Positions 7,963 to 16,534 of a DNA stretch of 64,000 nt are shown one piece after another. The translations under genes were made by a program, and so were the position numbers. Source of the DNA: Geodermatophilus sp. DSM 45219 (GTDB lineage Bacteria > Actinomycetota > Actinomycetes > Mycobacteriales > Geodermatophilaceae); the NCBI RefSeq assembly GCF_900104025.1, contig NZ_FNIQ01000003.1:310001-374000 (forward strand). Direction: 5' to 3'. The notes under the pieces were generated by a model. The model made no database searches and had not been told where the DNA came from. It saw only the letters and a list, made by a program, of their open reading frames with translations. Numbering within the stretch: the stretch's first letter is position 1; each line of letters opens with the position of its first letter.

Positions 7963-9432
7963 TCAGAAGGCCAGCGCCGTCCCGGGGTCGGACAGCAGCG
8001 CGCCGACGTCGGCGAGGAATCGGCTGCCCAGCTCCCCGTCGATGACCCGGTGGTCGAACGACAGCGCCAGCTGGGTCACCTGCCGCGGCCGGACCCTCCC
8101 CTTGTGCACCCACGGCATCGCGCGGATCGCGCCGAAGGCCAGGATCGCCGACTCGCCGGGGTTGAGGATCGGCGTCCCGGTGTCGACGCCGAACACCCCG
8201 ACGTTGGTGATCGTGATCGTGCCGCCGATCATGTCCTCGGGTGCGGTCCGCCCGGCCCGCGCGGTCTCGGTCAGCTGCGTCAGCGCGCCGGCCAGCTCGG
8301 CCAGCGACAGCCGGCCGGCGTCCTTGACGTTGGGGACGACGAGCCCGCGGGGGGTCGCCGCCGCGATGCCGAGGTTGACCTGCCCGTGGACGACGATCTC
8401 CTGCGCCGCCTCGTCCCAGGAGCTGTTGACCATCGGGTGCCGGCCGGCCGCGAGCAGCAGCGCCTTGGCGACGAACAGCAGCGGGCTGACCTTGACCCCG
8501 GCGAACTCCGGCCGCGCGGCCAGCCGGCCGCGCAGCTTCACCATCCGGGTGACGTCGACGGTGAGGAACTCGGTGACGTGCGGCGCGGTGAACGCGCTGG
8601 CCACCATCGCCGCGGCGGTGTGCTTGCGCACCCCCTTGACCGGGATCCGCTGCTCCCCCGCCATTATCGCGACATTGGTCGCTCCAGGAGGCGCGGACGC
8701 CGGGCCCGCGGCCGCCTGCTGCACGTCGGCCCGGGTGATCACCCCGCCGTCCCCGCTGCCGGTCAGCCCGGCCAGGTCGACGCCGAGGTCCTTGGCCAGC
8801 TTGCGCACCGGGGGCTTGGCCAGCGGCCGGGGCCGCCGGCGTCCCACCTCGGCCGCGCGGGACGGCGCGGCGTCGGCGGACGCCGCGTGCGCCTCGGCCT
8901 GCCGGCCCACCTCCAGGCCGCCGTGCCGGACCGGCTTGGCGGTCATGTCCGGGGCGGTGGCCAGCAGCGGCGGGTGATCGGGGACGTCGGCCGCCCGGGA
9001 GTGGTCGGCGCCCGGGAGCGGCGCGGGGGCCGTGGCGACGGCGCGGCGCGGGCGGCGGCGGGCCTCGGTGTTCCGCGGGCCGTAGCCGACGAGCACCGCC
9101 GTCCGCCCGCCGGGAGCCGCCCCGCCGATCAGCCCGGCGGCGACCTCCTCGCCGTCGCCGGCGGCGCTCCCCGCAGGCCCGGGCGCACCCTCCCCGCCGG
9201 TGTCGATGGTGATGATCGGCGCGCCCACGTCGACGGTGTCCCCCGCCTCGTGCAGCAGCGCGGTGACCGTGCCGGCGTACGGCGAGGGCAGCTCGACGGC
9301 GGCCTTCGCCGTCTCCACCTCGCAGAGCGGCTGGTTGACCGTGACCGTGTCGCCGACGGCGACCAGCCACTGCAGGATCTCGCCCTCGGTGAGGCCCTCG
9401 CCGACGTCGGGCAGCTTGAACTGGCGCAGCAT
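7963..9432 (-). CDS. bkdC: Branched-chain 2-oxoacid dehydrogenase E2 (dihydrolipoamide acyltransferase)
   Basis: E2 core of the complex: it transfers the acyl group from its lipoyl arm to CoA. Of its 489 residues, the N-terminal lipoyl domain carries the lipoylated Lys in VETAKAAVELPS (about K43). A peripheral subunit-binding domain follows (about 205-245, PPVRKLAKDLGVDLAGLTGS). The C-terminal catalytic domain has SFDHRVIDGELG with His at about 461. It has only one lipoyl domain. The interdomain linker contains an odd AT-rich palindromic patch (8661-8678). The start lies 3 nt after the E1-beta stop. Because actinobacteria normally use a homodimeric AceE E1 for pyruvate, this alpha/beta-E1 set is more likely the branched-chain complex. 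Confidence 0.9.
   Translation of the reverse strand: MLRQFKLPDVGEGLTEGEILQWLVAVGDTVTVNQPLCEVETAKAAVELPSPYAGTVTALLHEAGDTVDVGAPIITIDTGGEGAPGPAGSAAGDGEEVAAGLIGGAAPGGRTAVLVGYGPRNTEARRRPRRAVATAPAPLPGADHSRAADVPDHPPLLATAPDMTAKPVRHGGLEVGRQAEAHAASADAAPSRAAEVGRRRPRPLAKPPVRKLAKDLGVDLAGLTGSGDGGVITRADVQQAAAGPASAPPGATNVAIMAGEQRIPVKGVRKHTAAAMVASAFTAPHVTEFLTVDVTRMVKLRGRLAARPEFAGVKVSPLLFVAKALLLAAGRHPMVNSSWDEAAQEIVVHGQVNLGIAAATPRGLVVPNVKDAGRLSLAELAGALTQLTETARAGRTAPEDMIGGTITITNVGVFGVDTGTPILNPGESAILAFGAIRAMPWVHKGRVRPRQVTQLALSFDHRVIDGELGSRFLADVGALLSDPGTALAF
8661..8678. repeat. AT-rich degenerate palindrome inside the bkdC linker
   Basis: CCATTATCG-CGACATTGG has 7 of 9 arm positions paired and is much richer in A/T than the gene around it. 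Read on the coding strand it encodes NVAIMA in the loop between the subunit-binding and catalytic domains. It looks like an old insertion of a short palindromic element, tolerated because it fell in a flexible linker. Confidence 0.45.
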
Positions 9433-9435
9433 CGG

Positions 9436-10416
9436 TCAGAACTCCATCGCGCGGTCGACGGCATCGAGCACCCGGTCGAGGTCGGGGAGGTACTCCTCCT
9501 CGAGCTTCGACGGCGGGTAGGGCGTGTCGTAGCCGCCCACCCGCAGCACCGGCGCCTCCAGGGAGTGGAAGCACTGCTCGGTGACCCGGGCGGCGATCTC
9601 CGCGCCCAGGCCCAGGGTCACCGGTGCCTCGTGGACGACGACGCAGCGCCCGGTGCGCCGCACCGACTCGACCACCGGGTCCAGGTCCAGCGGGCTCAGG
9701 GTGCGCAGGTCGACCACCTCGAGGGAGCGGCCCTCCTCCGCCACGGCCTCGGCCGCCTGCAGCGCCGTCTTCACCATCGGGCCGTAGGCGAGCACGGTGA
9801 CGTCGTCCCCGCCGCGGACCACCCGCGAGGCGAACAGCGGGTCGGGGGTGCCGTCGGGGTCGAGCTCGGCCTTGTCCCAGTACCGGCGCTTGGGCTCGAG
9901 GAAGACGATCGGGTCCGGGTGCGCGATGGCCTGCTGGATGCCCCAGTAGGCGTCGACCGGGTTGCTGACCGCCACCACCTTCAGGCCCGGCGTGTGCGCG
10001 AAGTAGGCCTCGGGGCTCTCGCTGTGGTGCTCGACCGCGCCGATGCCGCCGCCGAAGGGGATGCGGATGACGATCGGCATCGGCAGCCGCCCCCGCGAGC
10101 GGGCGTGGATCTTCGCCACCTGGGTGACGATCTGGTTGTAGGCGGGGAAGACGAACCCGTCGAACTGGATCTCGCAGACCGGCCGGTACCCGCGCATGGC
10201 CAGCCCGACGGCGGTGCCGAGGATGCCGGCCTCGGCCAGCGGGGTGTCGACGACGCGGTCCTCGCCGAAGTCCTTCTGCAGACCGTCGGTGATCCGGAAG
10301 ACCCCGCCGAGGCGGCCGATGTCCTCCCCCATGAGCACGACCTTGGCGTCGTCCTCCATCGCCCTGCGCAGGCCGAGGTTGAGCGCCTTGCCGATGGTGA
10401 GGGTCTGGGTGCTCAC
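9436..10416 (-). CDS. bkdB: Branched-chain 2-oxoacid dehydrogenase E1 beta subunit
   Basis: The 326-residue transketolase-like beta subunit pairs with E1-alpha to decarboxylate branched-chain 2-oxoacids with thiamine diphosphate. Family marks are the start ALNLGLRRAMEDD, VVLMGEDIGRLGGVF, RVVDTPLAEAGILGTAVG and the C-terminal EAPVTLGLGAEIAARV. GTG at 10416 overlaps the E1-alpha stop (GTGA) and has GAGGGAGG 6 nt upstream. The frame continues open far upstream, but that part is antisense to nothing recognisable and overlaps bkdA, so it is not used. It lies between bkdA and bkdC in one operon. Confidence 0.92.
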   Translation of the reverse strand: MSTQTLTIGKALNLGLRRAMEDDAKVVLMGEDIGRLGGVFRITDGLQKDFGEDRVVDTPLAEAGILGTAVGLAMRGYRPVCEIQFDGFVFPAYNQIVTQVAKIHARSRGRLPMPIVIRIPFGGGIGAVEHHSESPEAYFAHTPGLKVVAVSNPVDAYWGIQQAIAHPDPIVFLEPKRRYWDKAELDPDGTPDPLFASRVVRGGDDVTVLAYGPMVKTALQAAEAVAEEGRSLEVVDLRTLSPLDLDPVVESVRRTGRCVVVHEAPVTLGLGAEIAARVTEQCFHSLEAPVLRVGGYDTPYPPSKLEEEYLPDLDRVLDAVDRAMEF

Positions 10417-11549
10417 TCGTGGCCTCCCTCGAAGCTCGCCTGGTAGGCCTCGAACTCCGCCTGCTGCGCGGCCAGGGGCGGCGTCTGCTCGGCGTAGACC
10501 CGGTCGAACATCGCCGTCCCCGGCGGGTCGGGCATCTCCGTCGTCCCCCGGCGGATCCGCCCGGCCAGCTCGTCGGCCTCGGCCTCGACGGCGGCGAAGA
10601 AGTCGGCGTCGGCGGCGCCGGAGCGCGACAGGTACGCCTTGACCCGGGCGATCGGGTCGCGCAGCTTCCACTCCTCCAGCTCGCTGGCCAGGCGGTAGCG
10701 GGTGGGGTCGTCGGAGGTGGTGTGCGCGCCCATCCGGTAGGTGAACGCCTCGATGAAGGTGGGGCCCTGGCCCTCGCGGGCGGCGGCGAGGGCCGCCCGC
10801 GTGACCGCCAGGACGGCGAGGACGTCGTTGCCGTCGACCCGGACGCCGGGGAAGCCGAAGCCGGCCGCGCGCTGGTACAGCGGCACCCGGGACTGCCGCT
10901 CCAGCGGCACGCTGATCGCGTACTGGTTGTTCTGGCAGAAGAAGACGACCGGCGCGGAGAAGCTGGCCGCCCAGATCATCGCCTCGTTGACCTCGCCCTG
11001 GCTGGTCGCGCCGTCGCCGAGGAAGGCCAGCACGGCCTGCTCGGCCCCGTCGCGCTGCAGGCCCATGGCGTAGCCGGTGCCGTGCAGGCACTGGGCGCCG
11101 ATGACGACGGTGTAGAGGTTGAAGCCGGTGGCGACCGGGTCCCAGCCGCCGTTGTCGACGCCGCGGAAGAGGCTGATGACGTGCAGCGGGTCCACCCCGC
11201 GGGTCCACGCCACGCCGTGCTCGCGGTAGGTGGGGAAGGCCATGTCGTCGGGCTGCATCGCGCGGCCCGCGCCGATCTGGGCGGCCTCCTGGCCCAGCAG
11301 CGACGCCCAGATGCCCAGCTCGCCCTGGCGCTGCAGGGCGGTGGCCTCGACGTCCCACCGGCGGACCAGCACCAGGTCGCGGTAGAGGTCGCGCAGCTGT
11401 GCGTCGTCCAGGTCGACGGCGTACTGCGGGTGCTCGACCCGCTCGCCCTCCGGCGTCAGCAGCTGCACCAGGTCGGGCTGCCGAGGCAGGTGCGGCGCCC
11501 CCGCCCCCGGTACCGGGTCGACCACCTCGGTCGCACTCGACAGGCTCAC
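10413..11549 (-). CDS. bkdA: Branched-chain 2-oxoacid dehydrogenase E1 alpha subunit
   Basis: This 378-residue thiamine-diphosphate subunit binds the cofactor through the GDG...NN motif: LGDGATSQGEVNEA followed by FFCQNNQYAIS. The phosphorylation-loop-like region RMGAHTTSDDPTRYR is present. The first 40 residues are a variable, Pro-rich lead. The GTG start at 11549 follows GAGGAGGAG. It is the first gene of the bkdABC operon and is divergent from an Lrp-family regulator. Products are acyl-CoA starters for branched fatty acids and energy from Val/Leu/Ile. Pyruvate or acetoin as substrate is possible but less likely on gene context. Confidence 0.92.
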   Translation of the reverse strand: MSLSSATEVVDPVPGAGAPHLPRQPDLVQLLTPEGERVEHPQYAVDLDDAQLRDLYRDLVLVRRWDVEATALQRQGELGIWASLLGQEAAQIGAGRAMQPDDMAFPTYREHGVAWTRGVDPLHVISLFRGVDNGGWDPVATGFNLYTVVIGAQCLHGTGYAMGLQRDGAEQAVLAFLGDGATSQGEVNEAMIWAASFSAPVVFFCQNNQYAISVPLERQSRVPLYQRAAGFGFPGVRVDGNDVLAVLAVTRAALAAAREGQGPTFIEAFTYRMGAHTTSDDPTRYRLASELEEWKLRDPIARVKAYLSRSGAADADFFAAVEAEADELAGRIRRGTTEMPDPPGTAMFDRVYAEQTPPLAAQQAEFEAYQASFEGGHE

Positions 11550-11696
11550 GTGCTCCTCCTCGCCGTCGTCCGCCCGCAGCCGGGGTCACCGGCGGCGCGG
11601 GCGGGATGGACGTCCCGTGGCACCCGGGTGTGGCACCACTCACATCCATCGTGACACGACCCGGGCGTCCCTGACGAGACACCTCACCCACCGATC

Positions 11697-11725
11697 TGCG
11701 CAAGATCCCGACGACGGACTGCGCA
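11697..11725. promoter_or_regulatory. Paired TGCGCA sites upstream of the Lrp-type gene
   Basis: The palindrome TGCGCA occurs at 11697-11702 and 11720-11725, each preceded by CT or AC, giving a 23-bp repeat spacing (about two helical turns). It lies between bkdA and its divergent regulator. It could be a binding site for the regulator, by position only. Confidence 0.25.
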
Positions 11726-11769
11726 CGATGACCGGTCGGCGCCCCTCAGCGCCTGTCAGACTGGGCGAC

Positions 11770-12249
11770 GTGCCCCCTCTCGACGCCACCGACGCCCGCC
11801 TGCTGCGGGCCCTGGGCGAGGACCCGCGGGCGACGGTGATGGCGCTGTCGCAGCGGCTGGGGCTGGCCCGCAACACCGTGCAGGCGCGGCTGGCGCGGCT
11901 GGAGTCCAGCGGCGCGCTGGCGCCCTTCGACCACCGCGTCCGGCCCGAGGCCCTCGGCTACCGGCTCGGCGCCTACGTCACCGTGCAGGTGGTGCAGCGC
12001 GGCCTGGCCGACGTCGGCGAGGCGCTGGCGGACATCCCCGAGGTGCTGGAGGTGACCGCGCTGTCGGGCGTCGCCGACCTGCTGGTCCGGGTGGTCGCGG
12101 TCGACGCCGACGACCTGTGGCGGATCACCGAGCGGGTGCTGGCCATCCCGGGGGTGCAGCGCACCGACACCGCGCTGGCGCTGCGCCGGCTGGTCGACCA
12201 CCGGATGGGGCCGCTGCTGGACCGGGCGGCCGGGACCGACCAGGCCTAG
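11770..12249 (+). CDS. Lrp/AsnC-family transcriptional regulator (probable BkdR)
   Basis: An Lrp-type regulator of 159 residues if GTG at 11770 is the start. The N-terminal HTH (LDATDARLLRALGEDPRATV through LSQRLGLARNTVQARLARLE) is followed by the RAM/ligand domain (AYVTVQVVQRGLADVGEALA, ALSGVADLLVRVVAVD). Lrp regulators in this position usually control the divergent bkd operon in response to branched-chain amino acids. The GTG gives the family's usual length but has no good ribosome site; ATG at 11728 is an alternative. The stop overlaps the stop of the convergent DUF3253 gene within CTAG. Confidence 0.85.
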   Translation: MPPLDATDARLLRALGEDPRATVMALSQRLGLARNTVQARLARLESSGALAPFDHRVRPEALGYRLGAYVTVQVVQRGLADVGEALADIPEVLEVTALSGVADLLVRVVAVDADDLWRITERVLAIPGVQRTDTALALRRLVDHRMGPLLDRAAGTDQA

Positions 12250-12500
12250 CCGGCGACGCGGCGCACCCGCACCGGGCCGCGCGCCGTGGCGACGTCGACC
12301 ACCTCGCCGCGCTGGGTGACCTCCACCTGACCGGCCGCGGCCAGCCGGCCGGCCGCCTCCCGCGCCGCGGGCATCAGCTCCCGCCAACCCTCGGGGTCGA
12401 CGGCGCGGGCGGCCTCCGACGGGCAGATCGTCGCGCCGGCCCGCCGGTCGTCGAGCAGCGCGTCGATCGCCCGCTCCAGCCGCACGCCGACGTCCTCCAC
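12246..12500 (-). CDS. DUF3253 domain protein
   Basis: A small protein of 84 residues from GTG at 12500. The family pattern is a short winged-helix-like unit: RLERAIDALLDDRRAGATIC, PSEAARAV, WRELMPAAREAAGRLAAAG and VEVTQRGEVVD. DUF3253 proteins have no assigned function. The frame stays open to 12647, but that extension would overlap the divergent gene at 12626 and is low-complexity. No strong ribosome site is seen, so the exact start is uncertain. Confidence 0.65.
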   Translation of the reverse strand: MEDVGVRLERAIDALLDDRRAGATICPSEAARAVDPEGWRELMPAAREAAGRLAAAGQVEVTQRGEVVDVATARGPVRVRRVAG

Positions 12501-12625
12501 GCCGCCCAGCGTGCGGTCCCGCGGACCGCCGCACCACCCGGCCCCTGCCAGCGCGCCGGCGGCACTCGCGTCGCGGTGTCGGCGGCTGCCCGCCGCGCCG
12601 CCACCGGCCGGGGGATGCTGGAGCC

Positions 12626-13168
12626 GTGCGCCGCTGGACACCCGCACTGCTCGCCACCCTGCTGCTCGTGCTCGCGGGCTGGGTGCTGGCCCCGCCCGCC
12701 TCGGCGTGCAGCTGCACCGGGGGGACGCCGACCGAGCTGGCCCTCCGCGCCGACGCGGTGTTCTCCGGCCGGCTGGAGTCGCGGGAGGTCGTCGGGGACA
12801 CGGCCCTGCACGTCTTCCGCGTCGGCACCGTCCACGCCGGCGAGGTCGCCGCCCGGCAGGGCGTGGTCTCCCCCGCCTCCGGCGCCTCGTGCGGCCTCGA
12901 GCTCACCGGCGAGGGACCGTTCCTCGTCTTCGCCACCCGCGAGGACGGCCGGCTCGCCGCCGGGCTGTGCGGCGGCACCGCGCCGTGGACCGCCGAGGCC
13001 GCGGCAGAGGTGCAGGTGCTGACCGGGGCCACCACGCCCGCGCCCGGGTCGGCCGGCACCGAGCTGCCGGGCGGGCCGTCGCCCGCGGTCCTGGAGGCCG
13101 GCGCCGCCGTCCTCATCGCGGTGGCCGTGGTGGGCGGGCTGGCGCTGCGGCGACGGGCCGCCGGGTAG
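12626..13168 (+). CDS. Secreted or surface protein with N-terminal CSC (TIMP/NTR-like) motif
   Basis: The 180-residue product has a signal peptide (RRWTPALLATLLLVLAGWVL, cleavage after PASA), a mature N-terminus that begins CSCTGG, and a C-terminal hydrophobic segment ending in RRRAAG, so it is probably anchored facing outward. The CSC start with two more Cys (SCGLEL, GLCGGT) and a beta-rich middle resembles the tissue-inhibitor-of-metalloproteinase/netrin (NTR) fold found in some bacterial surface proteins. That fold call is inference from the Cys pattern. Start GTG at 12626. Function unknown. Confidence 0.65.
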   Translation: MRRWTPALLATLLLVLAGWVLAPPASACSCTGGTPTELALRADAVFSGRLESREVVGDTALHVFRVGTVHAGEVAARQGVVSPASGASCGLELTGEGPFLVFATREDGRLAAGLCGGTAPWTAEAAAEVQVLTGATTPAPGSAGTELPGGPSPAVLEAGAAVLIAVAVVGGLALRRRAAG

Positions 13169-13266
13169 ACCGGGGAACCGCTCGGCTGGTCGCCGAGTTC
13201 CCCTGCCGTCCGGTGCCGCGCTGAGCTGGGTGTACGGCGCCGCACGGCGGGGGTAGACCCGGGCCC

Positions 13267-13785
13267 ATGGTGAAGCGCACCCCGCTGGGGACCATCGGCA
13301 AGGGACGACGCGGCATCAGCGTGGCGGGCTGGGCGCTGCGCGGGGCTGCCGCCGGTGCCGCGGGCAGCACCGCGCTCAACGCCGTCACCTACCTCGACAT
13401 GGTCGTGCGCGGCCGCGGCACCAGCTCCACCCCCGAGCAGACGGTGGAGAAGCTCGCGGATCTGGCGCACGTTCAGATCCCGGGGGACGACGAGACGCGG
13501 TGGAACCGGGTGCAGGGCCTGGGCCCGATCACCGGGCTGGTCGCCGGCGTGGGCGTCGGAGTCGTGGTCGGGCTGGTGCGGGCCGCCGGCTACCGGTCGC
13601 AGCCGCTGGTCGGCACGCTCCTGACGACGCTGGGGGTGCTGGTCGCGGCCAACGGGCCGATGACCGTCCTCGGCATCACCGACCCGCGCACCTGGTCGGC
13701 GACCGACTGGGCCAGCGACGTCGTCCCGCACCTGGCCTACGCCGCGGTGGTGAAGACGACGATGGACGCCTTCGACCGCCTCTGA
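13267..13785 (+). CDS. Small integral membrane protein, unrecognised
   Basis: The 172 residues include a basic N-terminus (MVKRTPLGTIGKGRRG), one hydrophobic stretch near 20-40, and two or three more in the second half (ITGLVAGVGVGVVVGLVRAA; LVGTLLTTLGVLVAANGPM). A soluble loop EQTVEKLADLAHVQIPGDDE lies between. I recognise the general type as a conserved actinobacterial membrane protein but not a named family. ATG at 13267. It is convergent with the serine hydrolase, with a hairpin between. Confidence 0.7.
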   Translation: MVKRTPLGTIGKGRRGISVAGWALRGAAAGAAGSTALNAVTYLDMVVRGRGTSSTPEQTVEKLADLAHVQIPGDDETRWNRVQGLGPITGLVAGVGVGVVVGLVRAAGYRSQPLVGTLLTTLGVLVAANGPMTVLGITDPRTWSATDWASDVVPHLAYAAVVKTTMDAFDRL

Positions 13786-13800
13786 GCGCACCGAGTGCGA

Positions 13801-13839
13801 CGAACTCGTGGTGATCGACGTCTGATGGCCACGAGTTCG
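13801..13839. terminator. 11-bp hairpin between convergent genes
   Basis: CGAACTCGTGG at 13801-13811 is exactly complementary to CCACGAGTTCG at 13829-13839. The loop contains TGATCGACGTC. It resembles the other GATC-containing intergenic hairpins at 16208-16274 and 23755-23830 and probably ends both flanking transcripts. Confidence 0.55.
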
Positions 13840-13870
13840 CAGGTCTCGTGGCCGTCAGCGGACGCCCGCG

Positions 13871-15196
13871 TCAGGCGCGCCAGCCGGCCTCGTCGACGCC
13901 GCCGGGCACCGGGGCGTCGGGGTCGTAGGGCGTGCGGGTGAAGACGAAGGTGCCCACGTCCAGGTGGTCCTCGGCGATGCGCAGCGGCTCGCCGGCGTAG
14001 TAGCCGTCCAGGCCCACCCACGTGCCGTCGTCCCCTGGGGCGAACCGGCTGGCCCGCCCGGCGCGGCCCGGCAGCGGGCCCAGGTGCAGCAGCCCACCGG
14101 GCAGGGCCCGGAGCGCGTGCGGACCGGGGCCCCAGAACCAGATGCCCAGCGCCTCCAACGGCACCGGCGGGGCGGACGGCGTCCACGGCTCGACGACCCG
14201 CGGCTCGGCCGCGCGCAGGTCGGCCAGCAGGCCGGGGACCAGCGGGTCGAGCCCGGCGGTGGTGTTGGCCAGCGAGACCGCGCCGGTCCGCTCCTCCCGG
14301 TCGACGAAGACCCCGGCGAGGAAGCCGGGCATCGACCCGCCGTGGCCGACCAGCGTGCGCCCGTCGACCCGCAGCACCTGCAGGCCCAGGCCGTACGCCG
14401 CCCAGCCCGGCGCCGAGGAGTCCACGCCGGCGGGCACCGTCATCTCCTCCAGCGTCGCGGGGGCGAGCACGTCACCGGTGTCGCCGAGCAGGAAGGCGGC
14501 GAAGCGGCCGAGGTCGGCCAGCGTCGCCCACAGCTGCCCGGCGGCGGCCATCACGCCGGCGTCGTGCTCGGGCTCGGGCAGGACGACGTCGGCCCACGGG
14601 TGCACCGCGCGCCCCTCGGCGGCCGGGGCCACCGGCCGGGGGGTGGTCCGGGGCATGCCGAGCGGCTCGAGCACCTCGGTGCGGACGACGTCCTCCCAGG
14701 ACCGGCCGCGCAGCCGTGCCACCAGCTCCCCGAGCAGGCCGAAGCCGAGGTTGGAGTAGTGGAAGCGGCGGGCCGCGCCGAGGACGACGTGCTCCGCGCC
14801 GAGCCGCAGGTCCCCGAGGGTCCCGCCCGGCGCCCGCTCCCACCAGCTGCCGGGGCTCTCCGCGGCGGCGCCGGCGACGTGGGCGAGCAGCTGGCCGACG
14901 GTGCGGTCGCCCAGCGGGGTGCCGGGCACGTGCCGGTCGAGCGGGTCGTCGAGGTGCACCCGGCCCTCGTCGCGCAGCCGCATCACGGCGACCGCGGTGA
15001 CCGTCTTGCTGATCGAGCCCAGCCGGTACTGGACGTCGGTGTGCGGCTCGGGCACGTCGCCGCGACCGGCCGACCAGGCCAGCCCGCCGTCCCGGACGAC
15101 CCCGGCGACCAGGCTCGGTGCCCGGCCCTCGCGCTGCACCCGGGCGGTGCGGGCGAGCAGCAGGCGGGCGGTGGACGGCAGGACGACGTCGGGCAC
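13871..15196 (-). CDS. Serine hydrolase of the beta-lactamase class C / DD-peptidase family
   Basis: A 441-residue penicillin-binding-fold hydrolase. The nucleophile motif SISK (S61-K64) sits in YRLGSISKTVTAVAVMRLRD, the second motif is the Tyr in HYSNLGFGLLGELV, and the third is HGGSMPG. There is no signal peptide, so it may act in the cytoplasm as an esterase or peptidase rather than a lactamase. The last 90 residues form an extra domain (EALGIWFWGPGPHALRALP) found in a subset of these proteins. The ATG at 15196 gives the start MPDVVLPSTARLL. The substrate is unknown. Confidence 0.85.
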   Translation of the reverse strand: MPDVVLPSTARLLLARTARVQREGRAPSLVAGVVRDGGLAWSAGRGDVPEPHTDVQYRLGSISKTVTAVAVMRLRDEGRVHLDDPLDRHVPGTPLGDRTVGQLLAHVAGAAAESPGSWWERAPGGTLGDLRLGAEHVVLGAARRFHYSNLGFGLLGELVARLRGRSWEDVVRTEVLEPLGMPRTTPRPVAPAAEGRAVHPWADVVLPEPEHDAGVMAAAGQLWATLADLGRFAAFLLGDTGDVLAPATLEEMTVPAGVDSSAPGWAAYGLGLQVLRVDGRTLVGHGGSMPGFLAGVFVDREERTGAVSLANTTAGLDPLVPGLLADLRAAEPRVVEPWTPSAPPVPLEALGIWFWGPGPHALRALPGGLLHLGPLPGRAGRASRFAPGDDGTWVGLDGYYAGEPLRIAEDHLDVGTFVFTRTPYDPDAPVPGGVDEAGWRA

Positions 15197-15220
15197 GGCC
15201 AGACGCTAGCGAGCCGCGGC

Positions 15221-15556
15221 TCAGGAGGTGGGCGCCGCCTCGGGCACCGGCAGCCGGCCGGTGCGGGTGGCCCAGCGGTCGAACCAGAGGGTGGCCAGCG
15301 GCGGGACCGACGCGGCGAGGGCCAGCAGCGTCGTCCAGGCGTTCCAGCGCAGCACCCGGGCGGCCACCAGGGCGACCAGCACGTAGGCGACGAAGATCCC
15401 ACCGTGGATCGGGCCGAAGATCTGCACCCCGCGCTCGGAGGTCGCCAGCACGTACTTCACGAACATCCCGAACAGCAGCCCCACCCAGGAGCACGCCTCG
15501 GCGAGGGCGACGGCACGGAAGGCGAGGGCGACGGCGCGGGGACTCACGGCCCCCAT
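15221..15556 (-). CDS. DUF3817 membrane protein
   Basis: A 111-residue protein with three hydrophobic segments and the DUF3817 hallmarks FRAVALAEACSWVGLLFGMF, FGPIHGGIFVAYV and a Trp-rich third helix (WNAWTTLLALAASVPPLATL). It is an inner-membrane protein of unknown role, sometimes called YdzA-related. The ATG at 15556 is chosen; a GTG three codons later is possible. It lies 24 nt upstream of the serine hydrolase start and may share its transcript. Confidence 0.82.
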   Translation of the reverse strand: MGAVSPRAVALAFRAVALAEACSWVGLLFGMFVKYVLATSERGVQIFGPIHGGIFVAYVLVALVAARVLRWNAWTTLLALAASVPPLATLWFDRWATRTGRLPVPEAAPTS

Positions 15557-15677
15557 GGTCCCCGACGCCGCGGCACCCCGGTCGCGCCGGTCGCGGTGAC
15601 CCGCGCCACCCGGCGTCCCAGCCTGGGGGTGCCTCGCGCGCGGAAGGCACCCCTGCGACGTGGCAGGGTCGGGGCCC

Positions 15678-16214
15678 GTGCGGAGTCTGGCGCGGCGGGA
15701 GTTCTGCCTGGTGCTGCTGCGCCGGATGGCCGACGTCCGTCCCGACCTGGTGGCCGAGGCGCTGCCCCGGCTGGGCGCCACCCGCGCCGAGGCGCACGCC
15801 GCACACACCCGCTGGCAGGCGCTGCAGCACTCGCCGCGGGCGCCGCGGGGGCTGGCGCTGCGGTCGGCGGTGCTCGGCCCGCCGGAGGAGACCGAGGACC
15901 GCCGGTTCGGCGACCTGGACCTCGAGGTGCGCCGCTGGCCGCTGCCGCTGTGGCCGCACCTGTGGTGGGAGGTGCTCACCGGCCCGGGCGGCGGCGTGCT
16001 GCAGGAGCACCTGGTCCGCGCGCCGGGCTCGCCAGTGCCGCAGGCGACCCCCGCCCGGCTGCTGGTGTGGGAGCACACCCTGGAGGACGTCGTCGGGCTG
16101 CCCGGGGCGCGCGGCGTCAACCCCGGCGTGGTCACCCGGTGGGAGGTGCACCTGCCCGGCGACGTCCGCGCCCGCTTCGTGTGGGGCCTGCTCCAGGCGG
16201 TCGACGCGCCGTGA
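15678..16214 (+). CDS. Hypothetical protein, 178 aa
   Basis: A soluble Arg/Trp-rich protein (about 178 residues from GTG at 15678, behind CAGGGTCGGGG). Distinct stretches are [39 protein letters not shown] and [20 protein letters not shown]. No family is recognised. An earlier GTG at 15660 would add six residues. The TGA stop lies within the left arm of the 16-bp inverted repeat that follows, so the end of the gene has been shaped by that element. It is divergent from the DUF3817 gene. Confidence 0.65.
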   Translation: MRSLARREFCLVLLRRMADVRPDLVAEALPRLGATRAEAHAAHTRWQALQHSPRAPRGLALRSAVLGPPEETEDRRFGDLDLEVRRWPLPLWPHLWWEVLTGPGGGVLQEHLVRAPGSPVPQATPARLLVWEHTLEDVVGLPGARGVNPGVVTRWEVHLPGDVRARFVWGLLQAVDAP

Positions 16215-16274
16215 TCATCGGCGAGTGGCTGCCCGACACGCCGACGGCGGCCACCACCCGCCGATGATCACGGC
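16208..16274. repeat. Long nested inverted repeat (16-bp perfect outer arms)
   Basis: GCCGTGATCATCGGCG at 16208-16223 is the exact reverse complement of 16259-16274. An inner pair (GTGGCTGCC / GGCGGCCAC) extends the hairpin. The element overlaps the end of the upstream gene and supplies its TGA (16212-16214). It is probably a mobile or dispersed palindromic element acting as terminator. Confidence 0.7.
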
Positions 16275-16534
16275 AGGACAGGTGCGGTGGGTCCCCGGCC
16301 CCGCGCTCCCGGGGAGGAGAGCGCCGGCTCGGCGGCGACCGCGTGGGGTGTCACCCAGGCTGGTGACGGAACGCCCCGACGGATGTACTGACGGTAAGGG
16401 GCGTGACCCGGCCGTGACAATCACCCGCGTGTGATCTGGTCGGTGTTCGCCTCGACATGGCCGGTCCGTCGCGACGGGTGGTGCGGCTGTGGCGGGCGGG
16501 GTTCACGGGTACGGCTCCGGGGCACGCAGCGGTC

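Noticed and set aside
7380..12249. bkd genes as pyruvate dehydrogenase
   Set aside because: Actinobacteria usually use the single-chain AceE E1; the alpha/beta E1 with an adjacent Lrp regulator is typical of the branched-chain complex, though this is not proof.
13964..16267. 767-codon plus-strand frame opposite the serine hydrolase
   Set aside because: Composition is that of a shadow frame; the opposite strand has intact SxxK, YSN and HGG motifs.
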